Shown here piece after piece: positions 11,901-22,870 of a DNA stretch of 64,000 nucleotides (its first letter is position 1; each line of letters starts with the position of its first letter). Source of the DNA: Lolium rigidum (taxonomy: Eukaryota > Streptophyta > Magnoliopsida > Poales > Poaceae); NCBI RefSeq assembly GCF_022539505.1, contig NC_061510.1, positions 226,198,043-226,262,042 on the forward strand. The letters run 5' to 3'. The notes under the pieces were generated by a model, which was not told the origin of the DNA, did no database searches, and worked only from the letters and a program-made list of their open reading frames with translations. A program made the translations under genes and the position numbers.

Positions 11901-12059
11901 GGAGTCGTCTCCACGGTGGTCTTGCTCATCTTCCTCATCGGAGTCGTCTCCTCGGGTTCGCTCGTCTCCCTCGCCGGATTAGTTTAGGTAAAGAGAGGTG
12001 ATATCGTCATCATCACGGATAATCTCCTCGACGAGGTATTCTTGTTCTAGGTCTCTTTC
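8265..12059 (-). pseudogene. CACTA second gene: Transposase_24-like region plus Ulp1-like protease
   Basis: A spliced minus-strand gene, interrupted by stops and shifts. Exon 1 (12059 to about 11853) starts MERDLEQEYLVEE and is very acidic (SDEEDEQD); an in-frame TAA follows SLYLN, about residue 28. After an intron the frame to 10765 encodes a block with RRVKKWALKKMATQFNDYKK and a YKTSERAK segment followed by MYFHTMGRGGY, typical of Ptta/En/Spm plant transposase (Transposase_24). Next come a possible coiled coil (KLEEQVRMIMSRL), a proline-rich repeat of the unit REPSPPA (about 10080-10210) and a linker (9392-9985). The C-terminus is a C48/Ulp1-type cysteine protease: FHYILLVIEPDTGIVEVMDS (catalytic His and Asp, about 8840-8900) and QEDGNNLCGFYVCEF (Gln and Cys, about 8549-8605). 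The last exon ends NRQYQC at 8265. Ulp1 enzymes cleave SUMO-like proteins; their role in CACTA elements is unknown. Confidence 0.7.
8903..8955. repeat. (CA)n(TA)n microsatellite
   Basis: A run of CA dinucleotides passes into about twenty TA dinucleotides inside a probable intron of the Ulp1-like gene. It is simple sequence with no other signal. Confidence 0.9.
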
Positions 12060-12343
12060 CATAGTTTACGCAAAGACTTAAAAGTTATTCTAATGCTATA
12101 AACACAACGAAGCAAGATTCTGCAAAGACTTACAAGTTTCCGCAAAGACTTACAAGTAATTAAGAATAATGCTCAATACATGATCAAAATATTAGAGTTA
12201 TACATATATATGTAGGTACTAATTAAGGATAATGCTCAATACATATATAGTTCTTAACTAAGGATCGATAATAGTGCTGAAAGCAGATAGTGCAGTTACA
12301 TGCATACATAGATCGATAATACATCAATCACTACTACAAACAC

Positions 12344-12667
12344 TCAACCGCGCAGACCGGGTCCTAGAGGGCGCCGACCGGGTCCTGAGCCGCGCTGGGT
12401 GTACCCCCAAAGCCACGGAACAACAACGGGAGCATAGCTAACATGAGATCCCTGCATAACGTTCCATCCGGTCCTATACATGTTGTCTAACGCATACATG
12501 TAACGACGAACGTGCTGGTCCTCCGCTTCAATGCGCTGAGCTACCTCCTCCGGCGGGGCCGGCTCCCTCTGAAACGAACGTGGCCCATAAGACCTCCACC
12601 AGAGAATATCCGGGTCGACGACGGGACCCGGATTCCGCACCAAGGTGCGCGCCCCGGAAGATAACAC
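12344..12667 (-). pseudogene. small CACTA-associated frame, minus strand
   Basis: Read on minus, the segment encodes REPAPPEEVAQRIEAEDQ, then YMYALDNMYRTGWNV and the C-terminus VVPWLWGYTQR followed by a Gly/Pro/Arg tail. The composition looks like real protein, with evenly spread Trp, Tyr, Met and Asp. I do not recognise a named domain. Its 5' part overlaps and opposes the plus-strand frame 12580-12933, so one of the two may be an inverted piece of a single gene. Function unknown. Confidence 0.35.
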
Positions 12668-12933
12668 CTCCCAGTGCCACCAAGGAGGCGGCAGCCAGGA
12701 GGGCAGCAGCGGATGAGGTGGACCCGCAGCTCGCAGAGATAGAGGAGTGGGAGGAGGCGGCGCTAGCGGCTACCATAGAAGCGTTTGAGAGGCAGAGTCT
12801 CCAGGAGCTGCATAAGCGGCCGCGTGTGGCGGATCTGGATAGTGAGGAGATGCATAAGCGTCGTCGTGAGGAGGAGCTGCGGCAGGAGGCGACAGCCAGG
12901 AGGGCAGCAGCAGATGCGCGGAAGAACTACTAG
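12580..12933 (+). CDS. small charged protein frame in CACTA, plus strand
   Basis: A 117-residue frame whose second half is rich in Glu, Ala and Arg (EIEEWEEAALAATIEAFER, then EEMHKRRREEELRQEA), predicting a charged helix. It contains an internal repeat, (K/Q)EA(A/T)ARRAAAD, at about residues 35-46 and 103-113. It ends in TAG and is followed at 12955 and 13015 by AATAAA signals on the same strand, supporting transcription in this direction, opposite to the two large CACTA genes. The true start is unclear because the first 30 residues look unlike the rest. No known domain is recognised. Confidence 0.35.
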   Translation: MAHKTSTREYPGRRRDPDSAPRCAPRKITPPSATKEAAARRAAADEVDPQLAEIEEWEEAALAATIEAFERQSLQELHKRPRVADLDSEEMHKRRREEELRQEATARRAAADARKNY

Positions 12934-12945
12934 AAGTTGTTATTG

Positions 12946-13030
12946 TTGAATTTCAATAAAGCAGTGTTGTCGTTGTTTTAGTTTAAGTTTAGTTAACGTA
13001 TCTTGTTAAATTTCAATAAAGTCATTGTCG
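12946..13030 (+). terminator. duplicated polyadenylation signal
   Basis: Two near copies of TTGTT(G/A)AATTTCAATAAAG lie exactly 60 bp apart, with AATAAA at 12955-12960 and 13015-13020, each followed by a GT-rich stretch. This fits poly(A) signals for the plus-strand frame ending at 12933. Confidence 0.45.
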
Positions 13031-13456
13031 TTTTATCCCGGTTAATGGCTGGAACCGGTGTTAAAGATGGTTGATTAGTTTATATACCCCGGCGGAGTTT
13101 CTCAAAGATGTCTTAGATGGACGGCCGTCTTAGACATCTTCGGAAGCTCCGCCCGAGTAACTCTTCCCGCAAGTCCCGCTCGGAAGCTGCTACTATACAC
13201 CCAACAACCAGTAGGTGAGGATAAATTTCCAAACATGTGTATCTAGAAAAACAATAAACTTGGATAATTGCATTTAGTTAAAACGACCAATGTTACAGAT
13301 ACATATCACAACAAATGCTTCACAATATGAGCTCAAGGTACATGATAATAATTAATACATTATGATCGCTTCGACCGTAACCATGGAGTATCTTCAGCAT
13401 TTAACGCGATGGTTGGATCAATGTTCACTGTGAAGGGCAGAATTTCAGCAAACTTA
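13031..13456. other. spacer inside CACTA, no gene seen
   Basis: This sequence separates the small frames from the 3' end of the transposase. It has GGAACCGGTG (13051-13060), related to the subterminal motif, and a small inverted repeat around GATGTCTTAGATGGACG...CGTCTTAGACATC (13106-13138). No coding frame is convincing. Confidence 0.4.
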
Positions 13457-16400
13457 TTATAATCTTCTCGACATGTCCGTCTTGTCCTCGACTCCCACGA
13501 TGGTTCTTTTCCCCGAAAGAACTATGTGACGCTTTGGCTCATCGGATGAGCTCGTTTCCTTATGTTTTCTTTTCTTCGATCTAGAGGACATGTCCTTCAC
13601 ATAGAAAACCCGAGCCACATCATTGGCTAGGACGAATGGTTCGTCTCTGTAACCAAGATTGTTGAGATCCACTGTTGTCATTCCGTACAGCTGGTCTACC
13701 TTTACCCCTTTTCCATCCAGCTTGAACCATTTGCACCGAAATAAAGGGACCTTAAAAGAAGGTCCATAGTCAAGTTCCCATATCTCCTCTATGTAACCAT
13801 AATATGTGTCCTTTTTGCCACTCGCTAGTGTTTGTTGCATCAATGCGGACACCACTGTTTTGGTTGGTGCTCTTTTATCTTGGGCGAACGTGTAGAAGGT
13901 ATTTCCATTTATCTCGTACCCCGGAAAGTCACTATAGTCGAAGATGGTGACCCAGCCAACATGTACAACTGATCTACAATATTGTTGTTATTAATGAGAT
14001 GTTCTCGGAGCCAACCGCCGAATGTCCGCATATGTTTATGCGTAATCCAGCTCTTCGGACTCGCCCCGTATGTTCCGAGCGCACAATATTCTTGTGATCG
14101 GTGATATACGGGGCCACCAAGGTGGAACTTTGTAGAACTGTGTAGTGTGCTTGAGTGAAAGAAATGCCGTCCCTACATATCATTGATTTCCTTCCTAGCG
14201 TGCCTTTTCCACTTAGTCGCCCCTCATGTCGCGATTCGGGAACACCAATCGACTTAAGGTCGTGAATGAAGTCAACACAGAACTCGATGACCTCCTCTGT
14301 TCCATAGCCCTTGGAGATGCTTCCTTTTGGCCTAGCACGGTTATGAACATATTTCTTTAAGACCCCCATGAACCTCTCGAAGGGGAACATATTGTGTAGA
14401 AAGACAGGACCGAGGATGGCAATCTCTTCGACAAGGTGAACCAGGAGATGTGTCATAATATTGAAGAAAGATGGTGCAAACACCAACTCAAAGCTAACAA
14501 GACATTGCACCACATCCTTCTGTAACCTTGGAAGACTAGCTGGATCGATTACCTTCTGAGATATCGCATTAAGGAATGCACATAGCTTCACAATGGGTAT
14601 TCGAACATTTTCCGGCAGAAGCCCCCTCAGTGCAACCGGAAGCAACTGCGTCATAATAATGTGGCAGTCATGCGACTTCAGGTTCTGGAATGTTTTCTTC
14701 TCCATATTTATAATTCCCTTTATATTGGAGGAGAAGCCAGACGGGACCTTGATACCGTAAAGGACTTCAAAAAAGATATCCTTCTCTCGCTTTGGTAAGA
14801 GCGTAGCCGGCAGGACTTAAGCGACTCCCCGTATCCTTGTAATCCTGTTCTTGCTTGTCTTTTGGGACTTTCATACGATACTGGTCCTCCCGTGCTTCGG
14901 TGTATCTTTTGTCTTCCCATACACGCCTAAGAAACCTAGCAGGTTCACGCAAAGATTCTTCGTCACGTGCATCACGTCGATTGAAGAGCGGACCTCTAGG
15001 ACTTTCCAATAGGGTAGATCCCAAAATATAGATTTTTTCTTCCACATGGGTGCGTGTCCGGTAACGTCGTCATTCGGAATGCAATTGACCGCCAGGACCC
15101 TTTCCAAAGATTACTTTTAGGTCCTTGACCATATCAAGTAAAGCATCACCGGTACGGAGTTCAGGCTTCACCCGGCGATCTGCCTCACCTCCGAAATGAT
15201 TGCCTTTCTTTCTGACGGGGTGCCTCTTTGGAAGAAATCGACGATGCCCCGTGTACACAACCTTCTTACATTTATGCAAATAGGCACCTTCGGTCTCATC
15301 TAAACAAGTGCGTGCATGCATTGTATCCCTTGTTTGTCCGTCCCGAAAGGTTACTAAGAGCAGGCCAATCATTGATGGTCACGAAAAGCAACCCTCGTAG
15401 GTTAAATGACTCCTGTTTGTACTCATCCCATGCATGTACACCTGGTTTGCTCCACAACTCGTAAGAGTTCTTCAAATAATGGCTGTAGGTACACATCAAT
15501 GTCGTTGCCGGGTTGCTTTGGGCCTTGGATGAGCACCGGCATCATAATGAACTTCCGCTTCATGCACAACCAAGGCGGAAGGTTATAGATACATAGAGTT
15601 ACGGAGCCAAGTGCTATGACCGCAGCTCTGCTCCCCAAAAGGATTCATTCCATCCGTACTTAGGCCAAACCTTAAGTTCCTCGCGTCATCCGCAAAATCC
15701 GGGAACTCTCTATCGATTGTCCTCCACCGCGACCCATCGGCGGGGTGTCTCAAGCATCTCGTCTTTCTTACGGTCTTCTTTGTGCCATCGCAACAACCTC
15801 GGCATGCTCTTTATTTCTGAACAGACGTTTCAACCGTGGTATTATAGGAGCATACCACATAACCTTGGCAGGAACCCTCTTCCTAGGGGCTCGCCCTCAA
15901 CATCACCGGGGTCATCTCGCCCGATCTTATACCGAAGTGCAAGTGCATACCGGACATTTTTCCAAATTTTCATACTCAGCGCGGTAGAGGATGCAGTCAT
16001 TAATGCATGCATGTATCTTCAGCACCTCTAATCCTAGAGGGCAGAGAACCTTCTTTGCTTCGTACGTACTGTCAGGCAATTCGTTATTATTTGGAAACCT
16101 CATCTTCATTATTTTCAGTAACTTCTCAAATGGCTTGTCACATATACCAGCCTCTGCCTTCCATTGCAGCAACTCCGTGGTGGCACCGAGCTTTGTGTTG
16201 CCATCTTCGCAATTTGGGTATAACTTCTTTTTGTGATCATCTAACATGCCCTTTAACTTTCGCTTCTCGTTTTCTCGTTTCTGCATCTCTCGTGTGCATC
16301 GGCGATGGCCCGACGAAGATCATCATCAACGGGCTCATCTGATGCCTCTTCGTCTTGATCACCTCCTCCTGCATCTTCATCTTCATCATGCCCTGTTGCA

Positions 16401-16705
16401 GTATCACCGTAGTTAGGGTACATATCATCATCATCCTCTTCTTCTTCTTCGTCGTCTTCCATCATAACCCCTCTTTCTCCATGCTTGGTCCAACAATTAT
16501 AGCTGGGCATGAAACCTTTCCAAAGCAGGTGTGAGTGAATGACTTGCCATTCAGGGTATTGCTTCAAGTTATGGCAATCAACACATGGACAACACATAAA
16601 ACCATCCGCCGGTGGGTTTTCCTGAGCCACACGGATAAATTCTTCCAGGCCCGATCTGAACTCGGGTAGACGTCGGTCAACGTACATCCATTGCCGCCGG
16701 TTCAT
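13457..16705 (-). pseudogene. CACTA TNP2-type transposase, frameshifted
   Basis: The minus-strand frames give the standard domain order of a plant En/Spm TNPD-like transposase. From 16705: MNRRQWMYVDRRLPEF with a CxxCxxC segment (Transpos_assoc), then an acidic linker (EEEEEDDDD). Next is the TNP2 catalytic region (about 16290-14990), with recognisable pieces including NNELPDSTYEAKKVLCPLGL and LWSKPGVHAWDEYKQE. Then DUF4218-like sequence (13974-14705: ETFERFMGVLKKY-type block, here FPFERFMGVLKKYVHNRARP) and a C-terminal DUF4216-like segment (13457-13855: FRCKWFKLDGKGVKVD). At least five frameshifts or stops break it. The enzyme would cut at the CACTA ends in the nucleus; this copy is inactive as read. 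Confidence 0.85.
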
Positions 16706-17040
16706 CTACATCAAATAATTAATTAAGTTTATCAATAAACAATTACAAACCATCATAATATTTATAAATAGTGGAAATTAGCACCGTACAAATGAAAGGG
16801 TTAAGTTGTTGCTTAAACCTTGATCGAGGAGGAAAGAAAGAGGAGAAAGCTTAAGTGTCGCTCCGGCACCTCATCTCATTTTTGTTGGGTGGAAAATCAA
16901 GCGGCATCACTCTCTCACACATTTCATCGAGCACCTTATGTGCATGCCAAAGAGAAGCAACTTAGCACTCAACACACACACCTTCTCCTAGCAAAAATGA
17001 AGTGAGTGGGCTGTTTGGCCGGGTAGCTGATCTGAAATAG
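16706..17040. other. CACTA 5' leader region
   Basis: AT-rich sequence between the transposase start and the subterminal repeats, presumably promoter and untranslated leader for the minus-strand genes. No clear TATA box or coding frame was found. Confidence 0.35.
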
Positions 17041-17191
17041 GGCTGGGGACCTTTAGCACCGGTTCGTGTTACGAACCGGTGCAAATGGTCTATCTTTTGC
17101 ACCGGTTCGTAACACGAACCGGTGCTAAAGGTTCCTCGGCTGACACGTACCTGGCGACGAACCTTTTGCACCGGTTTGTGTTACGAACCGG
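17041..17191. repeat. CACTA subterminal repeats, cut by Gypsy-1
   Basis: Three palindromes of the type GCACCGGTTCGTGTTACGAACC (shortened) occur here. The last is broken by Gypsy-1 after GAACCGG; its 5-bp ACCGG duplication spans 17187-17191 here and 44576-44580 on the far side. Confidence 0.85.
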
Positions 17192-17575
17192 TGACAAGGT
17201 ATCAACTTGTCAATGCCTATGGATTATAGGCTAGGGTTTAGTTAGAAGTAGAGGGCAAGTAGATTTCGAAGGTTTCAGCCGAAAAGTACTCGACGATTAT
17301 GAAAACTAGGGTTGGTGAACAATGATTCGATGATCTCTTCGTCCCTCGACTCCCCCTTTATATAGGAGGCGGAGCCGAGGGTTTCGTTTTGTACAAGTTA
17401 CAGAGTCCGGGACGGTTTCTAACTCATCCCGCCAGATTACAAACAACACTTCCTATTACAACTCTACTTTCCTTAATATATCGTGGACTCCAGAATCTTA
17501 TTATTCTTCGGGTAGTGGGTCTTCATTAAACCCCGGGTACTATCTTCGGCAGGCCCATTTGGGATGCCTATGTCA
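17192..17575 (-). repeat. Gypsy-1 3' LTR
   Basis: It begins TGACAAGGTATCAAC and ends GGATGCCTATGTCA; as the element reads on minus, this is the 3' LTR. TTTATATAGG near 17356-17365 is a minus-strand TATA box (CCTATATAAA), matched in the other LTR. Confidence 0.9.
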
Positions 17576-18820
17576 GTAGCCCCCGAGATTTTGCTTGAAT
17601 CGTAGAGTCAGGGAAAATCTCCACTGTTTATTTTTATTCGACAATTTAGACTTTTCTATATTTCTTCATATAAATTTCTATATTGTACAGGGATAATGGT
17701 AGTTGGGGCTAGTTCATCCGACGGATCGTGTACTAGTTAACTCGCTCTAGTGGCAATCCGCAAAAACCTACTTCAAGATCACGTCCCCGGACATGATCTC
17801 GGGATACCGGTGCAAACTTCGACGAGTGCCGCTTAAGGTCTTACCATTCTGTCGAGTCCCGGCCAAATTTATCGAGTACCTAACGCGTCCGTTAGGATTT
17901 TTCTTCGTATCTATTGATACGGATAAAAGTAGCGAGAGCGCAGTCTTAGGCGATGCCACGCCCGAGCAGAACGGATCTGGGTCTTACCTTCGCAAATTTG
18001 CGGCATTCGTAAATTGATCGCAACTTTGGCGTTCCGAGAATATATTGTCGAGTGCTTTTCCGACTGTTGGAATGGCACATTTTATCGAGTCAAATATGAC
18101 TTATATTGCTTTCCCGATGGGAGTATATGTAGAGTTAATTATAACTCGAAATATACTCTCTTGCTTTTCTATCTTTTTTCTTTTTTAATTTCATCGGGCA
18201 CGCGAACAGCGTTCCCGATGGGAGTAGCCCCGAGGCTACAGCCAAGAACTTGTGCTTGGTTGTAGGCTCAACATTTTAGTCCACCTTGTCGCTATATTGT
18301 CATTATCTCCCGATATAATCTTCTTTTCATCTCTCGGGTGCGCGAACAGCGCTCCCGATGGGAGTAGCCCCCGAGGCTATAACCAAGAACTTGTGCTTGG
18401 TTATAGGCTCCCACAATTTCTATATTGTCATAGTCGAAATTTTACTTTTATCGAAGTAGCCCCCGAGCATTTTGGGCAAAAACTTGTATGTGACCAAAGG
18501 CTCCCGAAGTATTGAAATAACTTCTCCTGTCGCCAATCTTCTTTTTTTTATTTTTTTTATTTTTCGTGTCGACACGCTTCCCTTAGTCAAATTCACTTCA
18601 TCTCTATTAATAGTCGGGATTTTTCTGCCTTGTGGGTCCATTGTTTCCACCACGTTGACACGTCGTGCAAGTGGGGGACACATGTCCTCCGCTTTTCCTG
18701 GCGCACGTACGGTAACGCCTGTTCCATTCCATCCCAGTAAAAATACCTTTTTACCCTTTTATCTACAAGATCCTTTTTCACCACACGATTTCTTCATCCA
18801 ACGGTGCATTGCTTCGCCTG
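17576..18820. other. Gypsy-1 polypurine tract and upstream region of the antisense gene
   Basis: Directly inside the LTR lies GTAGCCCCCGAG (17576-17587); on minus this is CTCGGGGGCTAC, the polypurine tract that would prime plus-strand DNA synthesis. The rest is non-coding and contains the direct repeats listed separately. It is probably both the retroelement 3' untranslated region and the promoter-proximal DNA of the antisense gene. Confidence 0.55.
18111..18507. repeat. tandem repeats with hairpin and PPT-like motif
   Basis: Two good copies (18192-18278 and 18329-18419) and partial copies on each side share CGCGAACAGCG(T/C)TCCCGATGGG, then GTAGCCCCCGAGGCT, then an inverted repeat. In copy 2 the arms are GCTATAACCAAG and CTTGGTTATAGG around AACTTGTG (18376-18408). 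Copy 1 has a compensated variant (CTACAGCCAAG / CTTGGTTGTAGG), so the stem survives base changes. The motif GTAGCCCCCGAG equals the polypurine tract at 17576. Confidence 0.65.
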
Positions 18821-18824
18821 ATTC

Positions 18825-18836
18825 CTATATAAACCT
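18825..18836 (+). promoter_or_regulatory. TATA box of Gypsy-1 antisense gene
   Basis: CCTATATAAACC lies about 125 bp before the ATG at 18961. It is followed by a C/T-rich leader, fitting a plant core promoter on the plus strand. Confidence 0.55.
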
Positions 18837-18960
18837 TTCTTCAACCTCGGTTCACTTCTTCGCTTGCGCCGCACATCTGTTCCTCTTTGCAAAGGCTTCC
18901 CCTGCGCCCAACTCTTTCTGATCTCCCGCACGCACGATCGTTGCTTCTCCAGTGCCGCTG

Positions 18961-21692
18961 ATGCCACCGCGCACGCGACTCACTCGCCACAGTACTCCAG
19001 AATCCAAGATGGCCGCTGAAGATCTTGAGTGGGAGAGATCTAAAATCTCCAACCAAGACGTCAACATGCTGAAGAGGCTTGGCCTGATGAAGAAAGAGGA
19101 CGCCATCCGCTTTCCCAGCGAAGAAAGCTACCCAAACCCTCCAATGGAGTACCGGGTTAGTTTCGTTGATCACCTCATCCGCGGCCTTTCTACCCCAATT
19201 CACGATTTCCTCCGCGGCCTTCTCTTTGTCTATGGGATTCAACTGCACCAGCTGACCCCCAATTCCATCCTTCATATTTCTATTTTTATCACGCTGTGCG
19301 AATGCTTCCTTGGAATCCCTCCTAATTGGGCTCTGTGGAAACGCATTTTCTGCCTCCACCGCAATGGCGCCCACAACGCCACCTATAACATAGGAGGTGT
19401 TGTTATCTGTGTCCGAACTTACGTTGATTACTTCGACGTCAAATTTCCTGATTCTGTCCAAGGATGGCGCAAAAGGTGGCTCTACATACACGAAGAAATT
19501 GCCAATTCTGTGGAACATAACATAGTCCCTTTTGACGGAAGTGCCAAAATTCAACGTCGGGGATGCTGAAGCTTCCGAAGAAGAGAAAAAGGCGACAGAA
19601 GCACTTATGTCTCGTATTCATCAGCTTCAAAATACTCGAGGCAAAGAGCTGTCTGGTGTTCAAATCACTGCCTACTTTCTTAGGATTAGAGTGCAGCCTC
19701 TTCAGGCTCGCAAAAATCCCCTTTGGACGTATTCTGGTGAAAATGATGCCAATAGGCTCTCCAATGATCTTTCTGTGAAGGACTTGGAGAAGCTGATTCG
19801 AAGAATTTCCTCGCTGAACAAGAGGGATCCTATTCCCTCCTCGTGCCGCGTGAAACCATACAGCTCCACCAATCCTCTCCCCGAGGTATTTTGTCTTCTC
19901 AAATTTTTATCTTGTTCCGAACTTTCCCTGCATCTCATTGTATTGATATCTCTCTAACTTTTCTTTTGTCGTTATTTTTCTGCAGAACCATCCTACTATG
20001 GCTTCCCTTCCTCCTCTTCCTGAGGGTGGAGATGTCGAGGAAAGGGCCATTATTGCCGATGAGAACCAGGAGGCCCCCTCATTTGTGAATGAACCCGCTG
20101 ATTCTCGAAAATCTGCGGGATCTATTGAAAAGGATGCTGCCTCTGAAGGTACTACCTCTGCACAATCTCCTCCTCCTGCTGTTTCTCCAAAGAACAAAAG
20201 GAAAAGGAGTGATGTCGAAGATTCCGGGACCTCTCAACCCGAAGAAACTGCTCCTTCACCGCGAAAGGCAGCTTATGACCCATATCTCGAGAGTCTCATC
20301 AGTTCGTGAGTTCCCTGTCTCTTTTTGTTTTTCTATTCGAAGAATTTTGTTTGCCTTGCTTTTTATGCTGCCACCCTTTTTCCACAAGTGATGATGATGA
20401 AGAAACACCAACTTTGGATGTGGCTGCTCGAACGAGTACGTCACATACTCTAGTTATTTCGGAGCCGCCAGCTTGAAGGAGAAGAATCCTCGCCTCCTCA
20501 ACAAAACGTCGGCGCGTCTACTCCTCCTTCGAGCCCTCTTGTCCCTTCGCCAAAAAGGGCAAGGACTCGAAGCAATTCCGGAGCCGAGTCTCCAATTGAG
20601 TAGCTCTTCTAACCCTCTCTTGGATGATGTAAGTTCTCAATACTCTTGTCACCGTTCGTACCTCCTCTCGTTTGCTTCTGAATGCCATTATATTTTTCTC
20701 ATACCGAAATTTTCTTGCTTTGTCCCTTTCTTTTCTTAACAGCCCATGATCAAAGAGCTTATTCGCATTGGTGCTCAATTCATTGGGTATCGTGAATATG
20801 CCAACAAAACTGAAGGTGATGCCTTGCTGCTTTCTTTTTTACCATTACTCTGTTACTCCGTTGTTGTTGATATTTTAATGAAACTTTATCTTTCTTGGCA
20901 GAAAAATTGGCGGCTATCAACGAGCGTGCCAATGCACTTGCTCAAAAATTAGAGCAAAGTGAAGAGGCTCGTAAGAAGGCCGAATTAGACGCTGTTCAAG
21001 CTAGAGCAGAGGCTGACAAGGCTAAGATCGACGCCGCTGGTGTCGAAGATCCTAGAAAGAGACTTCACACCGCCGAGACTTCGCCGAGCGAGCATATAGC
21101 TGCACAATCTGCTCGCGAGGAAGCGATCCTTAAGCGTATAAGGACGCAAAGTCGCCGCTTCGTCAGTAAGTATCTGAACCACTTCATATCCTTTGTATTT
21201 TCTTCTCTGCACTCGTTTGTTGCTCAATAAGTTTCTTCCTTGACAGATAGAACAGCTCAAGAGTTTGAACTTGAAGATCCCGACAATGATCCTCTTCTTG
21301 ACGCCCTTTCATTCCTCGAGTTTCATGGGTCAGAGGCACGCGAAGGCATTGATCAAGCTAAAGCAGGGCTGTCGCGGCTCTTTCCCTATTTCTTCCCAAA
21401 GAAAGAGGAACCCGCAACTTTCCTTAACCTGGCCAAGTGCTTTAATCCACCAGAAGATCTTGGGCTGAAGGTGCGTCATGAGAATATGAAGGTCGCCGTT
21501 GAAAACACTGTTGCCTTGGTTGCCGATAGCCAGCAAACTATCGACTGGGCGAAAGTTGGCGACACTGAGCAGATAGAACAATCGAAGTGGAAGTCGTTGA
21601 TCAAGGCAGCTAAGCCCAACACGAAGAAAATCCTGGGCTATCTCGGGATCAAGCCGTCTTCAACTCCTAGCTCATCAAGGCCGGAGGTCTAG
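18961..21692 (+). pseudogene. Gypsy-1 antisense gene, module A (Transposase_28-like)
   Basis: This gene runs opposite to gag-pol. The ATG at 18961 gives MPPRTRLTRHS; about residues 55-190 form the Transposase_28 ('putative gypsy type transposon') domain, with the pattern VDHLIRGLSTPIHDFLRGLL. Likely exons with GT/AG borders are 18961-19885, 19986-20305, 20389-20628, 20743-20815, 20902-21165 and 21247-21692. The middle is Ser/Pro/Glu-rich with a KNKRKRS basic patch; exon 5 is a coiled coil (LAQKLEQSEEARKKAELDAV). The last exon has NLAKCFNPPEDLGLK and ends SSSRPEV. A one-base shift occurs at the T run near 19528-19534, and exon 3 has further shifts. Related genes are a known feature of Tat-type Gypsy elements; the function is not established. 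It could be structural or regulatory for the element. Confidence 0.7.
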
Positions 21693-21895
21693 TTGAATGC
21701 CTCTTTGCTTTTTCTTTTTAGCGTACCTCTTTCTTTTGGCATTGCCGCCATAGTGTTCTTGGCGATAACTGCTTCAATAGGTCTCTAGAAGGTCCTTCTT
21801 TTGTAATAGACATGTATATATTATGGGAATGAATGGAAATCTATCTTTACTCAGTGATTGATGTCGAAATATTTCTTTTTTCCAGTTAATTTTTG

Positions 21896-22870
21896 ACAAT
21901 TATACGCCAGCTCCTGGTCCTTCCAATATTTCGCCTTCTTCTTCTCGCTCAAGGAGAACTCTTGCTGATACTACACCTGTCGAAGATTCCTTGCCGCAAG
22001 AATTGGATGAACTTCGGCAGCAACTTCAGTATGCGAAGAAGCAAACACTTGTGATGTTGGAAATGTCTCGTAAGTCATCTGAAGCCGAAAAAATTGCACT
22101 TCAGCGAGCTCACGAAGCCGTGGCTGCTAGGGAGATTGCTGCTTCTGAGGCTGAAAAGGCGACTGCTCGAGAGAATTTCATGCTCGAGTTAATGAATGAA
22201 GCTAGTGCGGATATGTCGGGTATGCTTGTTTCATCCTCAATATCTTCCGTCTTCATGCTACGTCTCTTAAAGTTTTCTGCTCCTTTGTTTTGATAGGTTC
22301 CTTTACTGATGCTGTTGTCGAAGAGGAGAGGGTAAATACTAGGGCAAACCTCCTTGTTAACCTTTCCCTTGACCATGGTTCTCTGTTTTGGGCTACCCCA
22401 GAGAGGACCCGCCAGATTGTCGTATTTCGGGATCGCGCCTCTCAAACTCGCGACTTCCTTGACTTCGTACCAAGACCTTGTCTATGGTTTATAACTCCAT
22501 GTTTCCTCGGAACGTTCAACCAAAGACTCTTCTCGAGTTAATGGAGAAATTTAAGGATGCCCACAGGATCCATGACTTTGTCAAAGCTCAACTGGTAGCT
22601 GGCGCCAGATTTGCCCTTATCATGCTTCAGATCTGCCACTCAAAGCTTGACCTGACCCAAGTTGTTGCGAAAGTTCACACGAAGGTACGGCGTCGAAGAG
22701 TTGGTGTCGATCGTATTAATACGAAGGTTTCGCCTATAGCTGAAGAAATGATTGAAGACCTTCTTCGGATGGATGCCGACTTTTTTCGAGATGGTCATTA
22801 TGCTGATTTTCTTGGCGCTGCTCCTGAAGAAAACAGAGTTACCCTTGATGATATACTGAATCATGACTAA
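21896..22870 (+). pseudogene. Gypsy-1 antisense gene, module B (coiled coil plus helical C-terminus)
   Basis: After the stop at 21692 a second coding block follows, with an acceptor TTTTTTCCAG at 21886-21895. Exon 21896-22219 has a Ser-rich linker and a long coiled coil (ELDELRQQLQYAKKQ to FMLELMNEAS). Exon 22297-22870 reads VYNSMFPRNVQPKTLLELMEKF, then AGARFALIMLQICHSKLDL, and ends ILNHD. A frameshift lies near 22465-22480. The second half resembles the C-terminal domain of the Gypsy-2 antisense gene (AGADVALRSACSW...LDLDALL), whereas module A ends in a different domain. B may be an alternative 3' end spliced to the module A exons, or a separate gene. No own promoter was identified. Confidence 0.6.
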
